From: Thiolapillus brandeum
Lineage (GTDB): Bacteria; Pseudomonadota; Gammaproteobacteria; Chromatiales; Chromatiaceae
NCBI RefSeq assembly: GCF_000828615.1
Contig: NZ_AP012273.1
Coordinates: 496,001 to 560,000, forward strand
Reading direction: 5' to 3'
DNA length: 64,000 bases
Shown: one piece after another, positions 1 through 8,861 of the stretch
Layout: every line of letters begins with the position of its first letter
Numbering within the stretch: position 1 is the stretch's first letter
Made by a program: the position numbers and the translations under genes
The notes under the pieces: generated by a model
Seen by the model: only the letters and a program-made list of their open reading frames with translations
What the model was told of the DNA's origin: nothing
Databases searched by the model: none

Positions 1-2
1 TC

Positions 3-932
3 CAGATGACCTTTGCCATCATCACCCCCGCGCTGGTGGTGGGTGGTTTCGCCGAGCGCATGAAATTTTCCTCCATGCTGTTGTTCAGCGCCCTGTGGCT
101 GTTGCTGGTGTATGTACCGGTAACTCACTGGGTATGGGGTGGCGGCTGGCTGGCTTCCATGGGGTTGTATGATTATGCCGGCGGTACGGTGGTGCATGTC
201 ACCGCAGGTTCTGCTGCCCTGGTGACCGCATTGGTAATGGGGCCGCGGCGCGGTTTTCCCTCGACACCTTTTATGCCCCACAACATGACCATGACAGTGA
301 CTGGCGCCGGCATGCTCTGGGTGGGATGGTTCGGATTCAATGGCGGTAGCGCCCTGGCGGCCGGCGGTGATGCTGCCATGGCCATGCTGGTGACCCATAT
401 TTCCGCAGCCACGGGCGCCATGACCTGGATGGCCATCGAATGGGTAAAATTCGGCAAACCCAGTGCCCTGGGTGTAGTAACGGGCATGGTTGCCGGACTG
501 GGTACCATTACTCCGGCTTCCGGCTATGTCGGTCCCGGAGGGGCTCTGGTGATCGGCCTGCTGGCCGGTGGCGTCTGCTTCAACGCTACCATGACCCTCA
601 AACGGGTATTGAAGATCGATGATTCCCTGGATGTGTTCCCCGTGCACGGGGTGGGTGGCATACTGGGAACCCTGCTGGCGGGCGTATTTTCGGCCACCAG
701 CCTGGGAGTATTCAGTGGTTATGGTTTTGCTGATGGCATCACCAGCATGAGTGGCCAGGTGTGGGTACAGTTCATCGGGGTTGCTGCCACCCTGGTGTTC
801 ACTGTGGTATTGACCTGGGGAATCCTCAAGGTCGTCGCCCTGATGACCGATGGTTTGCGCGTGGGTGCGGATGAGGAACAGGAGGGTCTGGATATCGCCC
901 TGCACGAAGAGCGTGGTTACGATATCCACTGA
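3..932 (+). CDS. amtB: Ammonium transporter (Amt family), 5' end outside window
   Basis: Inner-membrane ammonium channel of the Amt/MEP/Rh family. Only the last 309 or so residues are present; the frame is open to the left edge, so the start and the first membrane helices lie upstream. Visible family features are the first pore histidine in VVHVTAGSAAL, the second in FPVHGVGGILGTLL, and glycine-rich membrane helices throughout. The C-terminal cytoplasmic tail (GLRVGADEEQEGLDIALHEERGY) is the usual docking site for GlnK/PII; the RGYD end is typical. A PII gene is often next to amt, but none is visible on this side. The gene ends 18 bases before a strong terminator, so it closes its own transcription unit. 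Confidence 0.95.
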   Translation, partial: QMTFAIITPALVVGGFAERMKFSSMLLFSALWLLLVYVPVTHWVWGGGWLASMGLYDYAGGTVVHVTAGSAALVTALVMGPRRGFPSTPFMPHNMTMTVTGAGMLWVGWFGFNGGSALAAGGDAAMAMLVTHISAATGAMTWMAIEWVKFGKPSALGVVTGMVAGLGTITPASGYVGPGGALVIGLLAGGVCFNATMTLKRVLKIDDSLDVFPVHGVGGILGTLLAGVFSATSLGVFSGYGFADGITSMSGQVWVQFIGVAATLVFTVVLTWGILKVVALMTDGLRVGADEEQEGLDIALHEERGYDIH

Positions 933-950
933 CGGGAGATTTCCCATTGG

Positions 951-984
951 GCAAAAAGGCCGCCGCAACGGGCGGCCTTTTTGC
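951..984 (+). terminator. Rho-independent terminator after amt
   Basis: A perfect 14-bp stem (951-964 with 971-984) encloses a 6-base loop; the stem has an A5 run on the left and a T5 run on the right. It separates the ammonium transporter from the glycan genes. The A/T runs make it potentially bidirectional. Confidence 0.9.
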
Positions 985-1028
985 TGGTACGATGCTGATT
1001 TCAAAGGACAGCAAGAGGGTTGCCATAC

Positions 1029-2051
1029 ATGATCGAGGGCCTGGTTCTGCTGCTGGCATTTGTTGTAGCAGCGCTGCTGTGCTGGCGATTCTCCTCGCCG
1101 GACTCCCTGTTTCATGTGCTGGATCACCCGGGAGAGCGCTCTTTGCATCAACAGGCTACGCCCCGTAGCGGGGGTGTTGCCCTGGTGATTGCCATTCTGC
1201 TGGCCTGGCTGGTGGCCATTGCATGGGGCCTGGTGCCCGGGCGTGGAGGCATGGCCTGGGTAATGGCGGGCGTGATACTACTGGCGGTGGTGGGCGGCAT
1301 CGATGACCGTAGGGATCTTTCTCCCCTGAAACGCCTGCTGGCGCAATTGCTGGCAGCCTTTTTTCTGGTTGCCGCAGGGCTGGTGCCGGAGACCCTGGAA
1401 CTGCCGGGAAAGACCCTGTTCCTGCCCGGTTGGCTGGCGTATGGCTTCAGCCTGCTGTTCATGCTCTGGATGACCAACCTGTACAATTTCATGGATGGTA
1501 TGGACGGTTTTGCCGGAGGAATGGCCGTCGCGGGTTTCGGCGCCATGGCCTGGCTGGGATGGCGGGCGGGTGACCCCGGATTTGCCCTGGCGGCTCTGAG
1601 CGTGGTCGCTGCCAGCCTGGGATTCCTGCTGTTCAATTTCCCGCCGGCGCGTATCTTCATGGGCGATGCCGGATCCCCGGTACTGGGGTATTTGGCGGCG
1701 GCCTTTCTGCTGCAGGCGGATCACTCCCGGCTGTTTCCTCTGTGGGTCGGGGTTCTGATATTTTCGCCCTTCATCGTGGATGCCACGTACACTCTGTCGA
1801 GGCGCCTGCTGGCAGGGAAGAAGATCTGGCAGGCGCACCGGGAACATATTTACCAGCGGCTGGTGCAATCGGGTTGGAGTCACAGGCGCACCGTGCTCTG
1901 GAGCTATGTGCTGATGCTGGCTGTGGCCTCGACGGCCGGAATGGCACTGGAGTTGAATCCGCAGGTCCAATGGGGGATTCTTTCAGCTTGGATGCTGGCT
2001 TACCTGGCCATCATCATGCTCACGGCTAAACGGGAAACAGGCAACCCATGA
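1029..2051 (+). CDS. Glycosyltransferase family 4 (MraY/WecA/WbpL-like sugar-phosphate transferase)
   Basis: 340-residue polytopic membrane enzyme expected to transfer an N-acetyl-hexosamine 1-phosphate from a UDP-sugar to undecaprenyl phosphate, the first membrane step of O-antigen or other surface glycan synthesis. Family signatures: GGIDDRRDLSP near residue 90 (the Asp pair used for Mg binding), NLYNFMDGMDGFAGG, GDAGSPVLGYL, and the cytoplasmic HREHIYQRL loop (HIYQR type, as in WecA/WbpL rather than MraY). I chose ATG 1029, which has AGAGGG nine bases upstream, over the in-frame TTG at 1020. It overlaps the next gene by four bases; the pair resembles the WbpL-WbpM pairing of pseudomonads. 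The exact sugar cannot be told. Confidence 0.9.
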   Translation: MIEGLVLLLAFVVAALLCWRFSSPDSLFHVLDHPGERSLHQQATPRSGGVALVIAILLAWLVAIAWGLVPGRGGMAWVMAGVILLAVVGGIDDRRDLSPLKRLLAQLLAAFFLVAAGLVPETLELPGKTLFLPGWLAYGFSLLFMLWMTNLYNFMDGMDGFAGGMAVAGFGAMAWLGWRAGDPGFALAALSVVAASLGFLLFNFPPARIFMGDAGSPVLGYLAAAFLLQADHSRLFPLWVGVLIFSPFIVDATYTLSRRLLAGKKIWQAHREHIYQRLVQSGWSHRRTVLWSYVLMLAVASTAGMALELNPQVQWGILSAWMLAYLAIIMLTAKRETGNP

Positions 2052-3919
2052 AAAAGTTTGCGGACAGGCTCCTCAACAGGGGCATGGCATTTGTGCATGA
2101 TCTACTCATGATTCCCCTGGCCTGGCTGGGGGCCTATGTGCTGCGCTTCAACCTGGAAGCCGTGCCGGACTGGTTTTGGCAGCAGGCGCTTCACAGCCTG
2201 CTGTTGGTCATCCCGGTGCAGGCGGTGGTGTTCTGGCTGTTTGGCCTGTACCGGGGCGTGTGGCGTTTTGCTTCCCTGCCGGACATGATTCGTATCGGCA
2301 AGGCGGTGTTCAGTGGTTTGCTGAGCATTACCCTGCTGTTGTGGCTGACCCGGGATTTCAGTGGTGTGCCCCGCTCGGTGCCGGTGTTGTACGGGATACT
2401 GCTGATGATCTTCCTCAGTTTGCCGCGCATGGTTTACCGTTTCATCAAGGATCAGGGCAGCCGTAGCACCAGCGCCCAGCGGGTGCTCATCGTTGGTGCG
2501 GGCAGCGCCGGAGAGATGCTCGCCAGGGATCTGCTGCGTGACCCCCAGCGGGCTTATCTGCCTCTGGCTTTCGTGGATGACGACCCCGCCAAGCGCGGTC
2601 GGGAGATCCATGGGGTGCGGGTGCAGGGTGAGTGCAGCAAGTTGCCGCGCATCGCCCGCAGGCTGGCGGCGGATCTGGTGATGTTGGCAGTGCCCTCGGC
2701 GGACAAGGGGCAGATGCAGCGCATCATCACTTATGTGGAGGAGACGGGCCTGCCGTTTCGTACCGTGCCACCTCTCAAGGAGCTCATGTCCGGCAATGTA
2801 CGGGTGGATCAGTTGCGGGAAGTCTCCATCGAAGACCTCCTGGGCCGTGATCCCGTAGCTCTGGAGTGGCAGGCCATACGCCAGGGACTGGCGGGCAGGA
2901 CGGTCCTGGTTACGGGTGCGGGGGGGTCCATTGGTTCCGAGCTGTGCCGCCAGCTGGCAGGTTTGGGGGTAAAGCGCCTGGTGCTGGCGGAAAATAGTGA
3001 GTTCAATCTGTTCTGTATCGACAACGAGTTGCGCCAGCAGTTTCCCCAGCTACAGATTCACCCCCATCTGGCGGATGTCACGGACCGCCGGGTGATGGAT
3101 CTCCTGTTTCACAATTACCGCCCCCAGGTGGTGTTTCATGCCGCCGCGTACAAACATGTGCCCCTGCTGGAGCAGCAACTGCGCGAAGCCATGCGCAACA
3201 ATGTTCTGGGGACGCGCAATGTGGCTCTGGCGGCAGATCGCTGGGAGGCCGAGGAATTCGTACTCATTTCCACGGACAAGGCGGTGAACCCGGCGAACAT
3301 CATGGGTGCGAGCAAGCGTGCTGCGGAGATCTATTGTCAGAATCTCAATGATCGTTCCGGCACCAGTTTCATCACGGTGCGCTTTGGCAATGTGTTGGGT
3401 TCCACCGGCAGCGTGGTGCCCCTGTTCAAGGAACAGATCAAGAAAGGCGGCCCGGTGCGGGTGACCCATCCTGATATCGAGCGATACTTCATGACCACCC
3501 GGGAAGCCTGTCAGCTCATCATGCAGGCCAGTGTTCTGGGGCAGGGGGGAGAGATCTTCGTCCTGGACATGGGGCAGCCCGTCCGTATCCAGTATCTGGC
3601 GGAACAGCTCATTCGTCTGTCGGGAAAGAAACCTGGCGAGGATATTGCGATAGAATACATCGGACTGAGGCCCGGGGAAAAACTGTATGAGGAACTGTTC
3701 CATGAACAGGAGTCCCTGCAGCCCACGGCTCATGAAAAAATACTTCAGGCCCGTTACCGTCCTGTAAAGTGGGAGCGACTGAGCGCCATCATGGAAGACA
3801 CGGAAAAGGCTTGTGCGTCCCATGACTGTGACAGTCTGAGTGAATTGCTGAACCAGCTGGTGCCGGAACGTGTCACACGTGGTAATGGCCGGGAATGCGC
3901 CTTGCAGGATATGGAATGA
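2048..3919 (+). CDS. Long NDP-sugar 4,6-dehydratase (WbpM/FlaA1/CapD type)
   Basis: 623-residue membrane-anchored enzyme that should convert UDP-N-acetylglucosamine to its 4-keto-6-deoxy derivative for surface glycan precursors. Order of parts: about four N-terminal membrane helices (residues 10-125), a first nucleotide-binding fold starting at VLIVGAGSAGEML, then the catalytic SDR domain with VTGAGGSIGSE at about 288. The active-site region reads STDKAVNPANIMGASKR: methionine stands where classical SDRs have tyrosine, the feature of the long WbpM/PglF enzymes. ATG overlaps the upstream stop (ATGA). The following gspE also overlaps by four bases, so glycan and secretion genes are in one apparent operon. 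Confidence 0.92.
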   Translation: MKKFADRLLNRGMAFVHDLLMIPLAWLGAYVLRFNLEAVPDWFWQQALHSLLLVIPVQAVVFWLFGLYRGVWRFASLPDMIRIGKAVFSGLLSITLLLWLTRDFSGVPRSVPVLYGILLMIFLSLPRMVYRFIKDQGSRSTSAQRVLIVGAGSAGEMLARDLLRDPQRAYLPLAFVDDDPAKRGREIHGVRVQGECSKLPRIARRLAADLVMLAVPSADKGQMQRIITYVEETGLPFRTVPPLKELMSGNVRVDQLREVSIEDLLGRDPVALEWQAIRQGLAGRTVLVTGAGGSIGSELCRQLAGLGVKRLVLAENSEFNLFCIDNELRQQFPQLQIHPHLADVTDRRVMDLLFHNYRPQVVFHAAAYKHVPLLEQQLREAMRNNVLGTRNVALAADRWEAEEFVLISTDKAVNPANIMGASKRAAEIYCQNLNDRSGTSFITVRFGNVLGSTGSVVPLFKEQIKKGGPVRVTHPDIERYFMTTREACQLIMQASVLGQGGEIFVLDMGQPVRIQYLAEQLIRLSGKKPGEDIAIEYIGLRPGEKLYEELFHEQESLQPTAHEKILQARYRPVKWERLSAIMEDTEKACASHDCDSLSELLNQLVPERVTRGNGRECALQDME

Positions 3920-5646
3920 ATACAGAGCAGACAGAAACTCTCGATGAATCAGTAGTGGCCCTGGATGCCAACCAGCGCATGGCGGCGGCCATGGAGGCGG
4001 CGGGCAAGCTGAGTGCCCAGGACTATTCCCGGGCCGCTCACCTGGCGGCGGAAGGCGGCGTGTCCGTGTGGAATATGGTGCACAAGCTGGGGCTGGCGTC
4101 GGAGCGGGATCTGGCAGAGGCATTCAGTCAAGAGCTGGGGCTGGATTTCATTGCCGCCGACGACTTTCCCGATGTGGCCCTGTTCGAAGATGCCGTGTCC
4201 CAGCGTTTCCTCAAGGAATCGCGGGTGCTGCCCCTGTACCTCGAGGATGACCGCCTTTTCCTGGCCATGGCGGATCCGGGGGATGAATTTGCCATCAGTG
4301 CCATGGAAGCAGCCAGTGGCCATGAGGTGCAGCCCGTGGTGGCTCTGCCCGCAGATATCGACAATGCCATCGAGAAACTCTATGGCGCCGGGCGTTCCGC
4401 CATGGGCGAGATCATCGATGGCCTGGGCGAGGGGGACGATGCCGAAGCCGACGTGGAAACCCTCAAGGATCTCGCCAGTGAAGCGCCGGTCATCCGTCTG
4501 GTGAATCTGATCGTGCAGCGGGCGGTGGAATCCCGGGCCTCGGACATTCACGTCGAGCCTTTCGAAGACCAGCTCAAAGTGCGTTACCGCATCGATGGGG
4601 TGCTCAGCGAGAGTGAAGCACCACCGGCCCATTCCACGGCGGCCATCATTTCCCGTATCAAACTCATGGCCAAGCTCAATATCGCCGAGCGGCGCCTGCC
4701 ACAGGATGGCCGCATCAGTCTGCGGGTGCAGGGCAAGGAGCTGGATCTGCGGGTATCCACGGTGCCCACCATGTTCGGGGAGAGCGTGGTCATCCGTCTG
4801 CTGGACAAGGAAAGCGTGAAATTCGACTTTGGTGCCCTGGGCTTCGATGGTGAACCTCTGGCGCGTTTCAAGCATATCCTGGACATGCCTCATGGCATCG
4901 TGCTGGTCACCGGCCCCACGGGCAGTGGTAAATCCACCACCCTCTATACCGCCCTGAGCCGTCTGAATACCGCAGAGAAGAAGATCATCACCGTGGAAGA
5001 TCCGGTGGAATACCAGGTGGCGGGCATCAATCAGATCCAGGTCAAGCCGCAGATCGACCTGACCTTCTCCAGCGCTTTGCGCTCCATTGTGCGTCAGGAC
5101 CCGGACATCATCATGGTGGGGGAGATGCGGGATCTGGAGACGGCGCGCATTGCCGTGCAGTCCGCGCTCACCGGCCACCTGGTGCTGTCCACCCTGCATA
5201 CCAATGATGCCGCCGGGGGAATCACCCGCCTGCTGGATATGGGCGTGGAAGACTATCTCATCACCTCTACGGTGAACGGGATTCTTGCCCAGCGCCTGGT
5301 GCGGCGCCTCTGTCAGCACTGCCGGGAAGCCTACGAACCTCTGCCGGAACTGGTGGAGGAACTGGATCTGAAGCGCTATGTCGATGAGGGAGAGCAGGTA
5401 CGGCTCTATCATCCCGTGGGCTGCGAACAATGCGGCGGCAGCGGTTACTATGGCCGCCTGTCCCTGACGGAAGTGCTGGTTATGAACGACGAGATCCGCC
5501 GCCTCATCATGCGCCACGCCAATGCCGGTGAGATCCAGCAGGCCGCCATAGAGGATGGCATGGATACCCTGCGCCATGATGGCCTGCGCAAATCGGTCAG
5601 CGGCCTGACCACTCTGGAAGAAGTGGCCCGGGTGGCGGAGGACTGA
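3916..5646 (+). CDS. gspE: Type II secretion ATPase GspE
   Basis: 576-residue cytoplasmic hexameric ATPase that powers pseudopilus assembly of the type II secretion system. Visible: N-terminal T2SSE_N domain, Walker A GPTGSGKST at residues 333-341, Asp box EDPVEYQ, Walker B DPDIIMVGE at about 395, His box LVLSTLHTND, and a tetra-cysteine zinc site (CQHC at 466-469, CEQC at 503-506), which marks GspE/PilB rather than PilT. I start it at ATG 3916, which overlaps the upstream stop as ATGA; an upstream in-frame ATG at 3895 lies deep inside the dehydratase gene and would add only seven unconserved residues. First gene of the gsp series. Confidence 0.96.
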   Translation: MNTEQTETLDESVVALDANQRMAAAMEAAGKLSAQDYSRAAHLAAEGGVSVWNMVHKLGLASERDLAEAFSQELGLDFIAADDFPDVALFEDAVSQRFLKESRVLPLYLEDDRLFLAMADPGDEFAISAMEAASGHEVQPVVALPADIDNAIEKLYGAGRSAMGEIIDGLGEGDDAEADVETLKDLASEAPVIRLVNLIVQRAVESRASDIHVEPFEDQLKVRYRIDGVLSESEAPPAHSTAAIISRIKLMAKLNIAERRLPQDGRISLRVQGKELDLRVSTVPTMFGESVVIRLLDKESVKFDFGALGFDGEPLARFKHILDMPHGIVLVTGPTGSGKSTTLYTALSRLNTAEKKIITVEDPVEYQVAGINQIQVKPQIDLTFSSALRSIVRQDPDIIMVGEMRDLETARIAVQSALTGHLVLSTLHTNDAAGGITRLLDMGVEDYLITSTVNGILAQRLVRRLCQHCREAYEPLPELVEELDLKRYVDEGEQVRLYHPVGCEQCGGSGYYGRLSLTEVLVMNDEIRRLIMRHANAGEIQQAAIEDGMDTLRHDGLRKSVSGLTTLEEVARVAED

Positions 5647-6854
5647 TGCCCCAGTTCAGTTACAAGGCAGTGCGCGCCAACGGTGAAGTGGTGGAAGGCG
5701 AAATGGATGCGGCCAATGAAGGCGCCCTGGTCAGCCAGCTTCAGGCCGAGGGCCTCATGCCCATTCGCACGGGTCGGGCCGGAAGCGGTCTCAAGGGCCT
5801 GTTCCGGCGCCGCAGGCCAAAAGTGGATCAGGAGCAGATTCTGCACTTCACCCGGGAAGTGGCCACCCTCCTGGAAGCGGGCATGACCCTTGACCGGGCC
5901 CTGCAGATTCTTGCCGACCTGTCGGAAGAACAGGCCCTGGCGCGCATGATCGAAAACATTCGGGAAAAGGTGCAGGGGGGAGCGACCCTGTCAGCCGCTC
6001 TGGAAGCCCAGGGCAAGATATTTCCTCCCTTGTATATCAGCATGGTCAAGGCGGGTGAAGCCGGTGGCGTGTTGCACAATGTGCTGGAAAAACTGGCGGA
6101 GTACCTGGAGCGTTCCAAGGAACTGCGTGATGACGTGCGCGCCGCCCTGACCTATCCCACGATTCTGCTTACGGTTGCCGGCCTGTCCGTCATTGGCTTG
6201 CTGGTGGGCGTGGTGCCCCAGTTCAGCCAGATGTTTGCCGACATGGGCAAGAGCCTGCCCCTTCCCACCCAGATCGTGGTGGCCGTGGGCAATGCCATGA
6301 CCCATTACTGGTGGATGATTCTTGCGGCCATTTTGCTGTTCGTGGCCTTTGCCGGGCAGCATTTTTCCAGGCCGGAAGTAAAAGCGGTCTGGGATCGGCG
6401 TCTGTTGGGCTGGCCCCTGCTGGGGGATCTCATTGCCAAGGTGGAGACCGCTCGTCTCACCCGCACCCTGGCCATCCTGCTGCATAATGGCCTGCCGCTG
6501 CTTGGGGCACTAAATCTTGTCAAGGATGTCATAAACAATACCGTCATCAAGGCCAGCATCAGTGATGCGGCAGACAGCCTCAAGCGGGGAAAAGGTCTGG
6601 CGGATCCGCTGATCGAGGATGGCGTGTTGCCGCCCCTGGCCCTGCAGATGATCAAGGTGGGCGAGGAATCCGGTGACCTGGAGCCCATGCTCAACAAAGT
6701 GGCGGATGTGTTCGACAAGGAGGTACGTGCCAGCGTCAAGCGCCTGCTCACCCTGCTGGAACCTGCGCTGATCGTGGGTTTGGGCCTGATTGTGGCAGGT
6801 ATCATTGCGTCCATTATGCTGGCCATACTGGGGGCCAACGATCTGGCCCTTTAG
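5646..6854 (+). CDS. gspF: Type II secretion inner-membrane platform protein GspF
   Basis: 402-residue polytopic protein of the T2SS inner-membrane platform, partner of GspE. It shows two tandem GspF domains (about residues 70-190 and 270-395), each with the repeated MVKAGEAGG / MIKVGEESGDLEPML helix-turn, and three membrane segments near 170, 220 and 375. N-terminus PQFSYKAVRANGEVVEGEM is typical. Start codon overlaps the gspE stop by one base (TGATG). Downstream lies an 82-base gap with a dispersed palindromic repeat before gspG. Confidence 0.96.
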   Translation: MPQFSYKAVRANGEVVEGEMDAANEGALVSQLQAEGLMPIRTGRAGSGLKGLFRRRRPKVDQEQILHFTREVATLLEAGMTLDRALQILADLSEEQALARMIENIREKVQGGATLSAALEAQGKIFPPLYISMVKAGEAGGVLHNVLEKLAEYLERSKELRDDVRAALTYPTILLTVAGLSVIGLLVGVVPQFSQMFADMGKSLPLPTQIVVAVGNAMTHYWWMILAAILLFVAFAGQHFSRPEVKAVWDRRLLGWPLLGDLIAKVETARLTRTLAILLHNGLPLLGALNLVKDVINNTVIKASISDAADSLKRGKGLADPLIEDGVLPPLALQMIKVGEESGDLEPMLNKVADVFDKEVRASVKRLLTLLEPALIVGLGLIVAGIIASIMLAILGANDLAL

Positions 6855-6858
6855 CCAG

Positions 6859-6892
6859 ATGTTGAAAAAGCCCTTCCGTGGTCTTGTTCAAC
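6859..6892. repeat. Dispersed hairpin repeat between gspF and gspG
   Basis: Positions 6859-6878 (gatgttgaaaaagcccttcc) match, base for base, the reverse complement of 32486-32505 at the right end of the five-hairpin element. Here it is followed by ttcaac at 6887-6892, which can pair with gttgaa at 6861-6866. It sits in the only real gap of the gspE-M series and could be a processing or attenuation site. What is seen is the repeat; the function is unknown. Confidence 0.75.
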
Positions 6893-6936
6893 AGCCAGTT
6901 GGAGAATTTGTTACATCGAGGAGAAACACAGAGGAT

Positions 6937-7335
6937 ATGAAAATCGACATAAAACGAAGCAACGCGGGTTTTACCTTGCTGGAACTGCTGGTGGTTCTGG
7001 CCATTCTGGCCATGCTGGCGGGCCTTGTTGCCCCCAAGGTCATGCAACAGTTTGGCAAGGGCAAGCACGATGCTGCGGTAGCCCAGATCGGCAACCTCAA
7101 AAGCGCATTGGAACTGTACAAGCTGGATGCCATGAACTATCCCCAGTCCCTGGAGGCCCTGACCAAGGGAGTGAATGGCAACAAATCTGTCCTCGACAAG
7201 CTTCCCAAGGATCCCTGGGGCAATGATTATCAGTACCGGTTCCCGGGGGAACATGGCGACTATGATATCGTTTCCTACGGTTCTGATGGCCAGCCGGGTG
7301 GAGAGGGTGAAGCCCGCGACATCACCAGCTGGTAG
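6937..7335 (+). CDS. gspG: Major pseudopilin GspG
   Basis: 132-residue major subunit of the T2SS pseudopilus. The prepilin signal is a short basic leader MKIDIKRSNAG followed by FTLLELLVVLAILAML, with the invariant Glu five residues after the cleavage site. C-terminal half has the GspG calcium-loop type sequence (DPWGNDYQYRFPGEHGDYDIVSYGSDG). I chose ATG 6937 (GAGGA-type ribosome site just upstream); a longer frame from 6790 runs back over gspF and the repeat and is not credible. Needs the prepilin peptidase GspO, which is not in this window. Confidence 0.96.
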   Translation: MKIDIKRSNAGFTLLELLVVLAILAMLAGLVAPKVMQQFGKGKHDAAVAQIGNLKSALELYKLDAMNYPQSLEALTKGVNGNKSVLDKLPKDPWGNDYQYRFPGEHGDYDIVSYGSDGQPGGEGEARDITSW

Positions 7336-7789
7336 TTTCCGCAGCAGGGGTTTCACCCTGCTGGAGCTGTTGCTGGTCATGGCTCTGGCAGCCATTCTGA
7401 TGGTATTGGTGCCGCCCATGATTTCCAGTGCCCTGCCAGGCACCCAGCTCAAGTCCGCTGCCAGGGAACTGGCGGCGGGTTTGCGTTATGCGCGCACCCA
7501 CGCCCTGACTTCCCGGGAAGAGGCGTTGTTGACTCTGGATGCGGAGCAACGCCATTTCAAGGTCAGCGGGCGCAGCCGAACCTACACCATTCCTGATTCA
7601 GTGGATATCAGCATGCTGACTGCCGAAAGCGAAACCCGGGGTGATCGTATTGGAGCCATTCGTTTCTTCCCGGATGGCGGTTCCACGGGGGGACGCATCA
7701 GTCTGCGCCATGGAGAACGCGGCTTTGGCGTGGACGTGGACTGGCTCACGGGCAAAGTGCGCATCCTGGACCTGGAGCCGGAATACTGA
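7286..7789 (+). CDS. gspH: Minor pseudopilin GspH
   Basis: About 167-residue minor pseudopilin. Prepilin motif RG-FTLLELLLVMALAAILMVLVPPMI followed by a GspH-type globular domain (ELAAGLRYARTHALTSREEALLTLD). The reading frame overlaps the 3' end of gspG. The start is uncertain: ATG 7286 gives a 22-residue basic leader; GTG 7298 or GTG 7307 would give shorter leaders more usual for the family. No clear ribosome site decides it; translation is probably coupled to gspG termination at 7335. Confidence 0.9.
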   Translation: MASRVERVKPATSPAGSFRSRGFTLLELLLVMALAAILMVLVPPMISSALPGTQLKSAARELAAGLRYARTHALTSREEALLTLDAEQRHFKVSGRSRTYTIPDSVDISMLTAESETRGDRIGAIRFFPDGGSTGGRISLRHGERGFGVDVDWLTGKVRILDLEPEY

Positions 7790-8163
7790 TGCGCCGGGAA
7801 CAAGGATTTTCACTTCTCGAAGTACTGGTGGCTTTTGCCATTCTGGGCATGTCCCTGGGCATCCTGTACAAGGCTTTTGGTGGCAGTCTGCGCAACCTGT
7901 CCGTAGCCGGTGATTACACCCGGGCCATGATCATTGCCGAATCTCACCTGGCAGAGGCGGCCAACCGCATGCCCCTGGAACCCGGTGCTGATCAGGGGGA
8001 GGCGGGCGATTATCGCTGGCAGTTGAGAGTCCAGCCCTGGGAAGATCTCGAAGATCTCCCGCAAACCTTCAAGGCCTGGCTGGTGGAAGTCCAGGTCAGT
8101 TGGGGCAGTACCGGACGGCAGCGCAACTACACCATCAGTACTCTGCGCCTGAGTGACAAATGA
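7789..8163 (+). CDS. gspI: Minor pseudopilin GspI
   Basis: 124-residue minor pseudopilin of the tip complex (GspH-I-J-K). Leader MRREQG then FSLLEVLVAFAILGMSLGILYKAFGG, with the canonical Glu at +5; length matches the family. Start overlaps the gspH stop by one base (TGATG) and its end overlaps gspJ by four bases, so it is translationally coupled on both sides. Confidence 0.95.
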   Translation: MRREQGFSLLEVLVAFAILGMSLGILYKAFGGSLRNLSVAGDYTRAMIIAESHLAEAANRMPLEPGADQGEAGDYRWQLRVQPWEDLEDLPQTFKAWLVEVQVSWGSTGRQRNYTISTLRLSDK

Positions 8164-8861
8164 TGGGCAGGGCGAGGCACTTTTCCCGGCAACAGGGATT
8201 TACCCTTCTGGAGCTGATCATCTCCCTGGCCCTCATCGGCCTGATGACCGTGCTGTTGTTCGGCGCCCTGCGCTTTGCCGGCAAGGCCTGGGATGCCAGT
8301 GAAACGCGCCAGGAACGTGACACCAGCATCAGCATGGTATGGCAATATCTTTCTGACCGGTTCGCCCAGGCGCGTTCGCTTCGCAGCCATGTGGAATCCG
8401 AAGGGGAGAATGTGTTTTTCTTCAGGGGCAAGACCAATGCCGTGGAATTCGTCAGCCCCATGCCCGCCCATCTGGGCAGTGGCGGCCTGTATATCATCCG
8501 TTTGCAGCGCGCCCTGGCGGGCAGGAAAAAGCAGCTCATCCTGCGCCGCTGGTTCTATCATCCGGAGGTGCTGGCGGGAGCTGCGGGCCTGCCGGAATGG
8601 CGGCCCTTGTCCGGCAATGAGCTCTACCACGAAGGCAGGGAAAAACCGGAACTGCGCGCCTGGTACAGTGAATCCGTACTCGTGGATGATATCCGGGAAG
8701 TGAAGTTTTCCTATTACGGAGTGCTGGCCAAGGGGGATGAAACCGCCGACTGGGACTCGTCCTGGGAAGATCGCCCCTACCTGCCCATGCTGGTGAGCAT
8801 GAAGATCAGTGACAGCAAAGGTGAGTGGCCGGAAATGACCTTCGAGCTGCCAGCGCAATGA
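8160..8861 (+). CDS. gspJ: Minor pseudopilin GspJ
   Basis: 233-residue minor pseudopilin. Leader MMGRARHFSRQQG then FTLLELIISLALIGLMTVLLFGALRFAG. The remainder is a GspJ-like globular domain (RDTSISMVWQYLSDRF near residue 55; FSYYGVLAKGDETADWDSSWEDRPYLPMLVSM near the C-terminus). Start ATG 8160 forms ATGA with the gspI stop; ATG 8163 is one codon downstream and cannot be excluded. Confidence 0.94.
   Translation: MMGRARHFSRQQGFTLLELIISLALIGLMTVLLFGALRFAGKAWDASETRQERDTSISMVWQYLSDRFAQARSLRSHVESEGENVFFFRGKTNAVEFVSPMPAHLGSGGLYIIRLQRALAGRKKQLILRRWFYHPEVLAGAAGLPEWRPLSGNELYHEGREKPELRAWYSESVLVDDIREVKFSYYGVLAKGDETADWDSSWEDRPYLPMLVSMKISDSKGEWPEMTFELPAQ

Noticed and set aside
3949-5577. Long minus-strand open frame of 542 codons opposite gspE
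   Set aside because: It is the shadow of gspE on the other strand, His/Gln-rich with no family motif; gspE has all its ATPase motifs.
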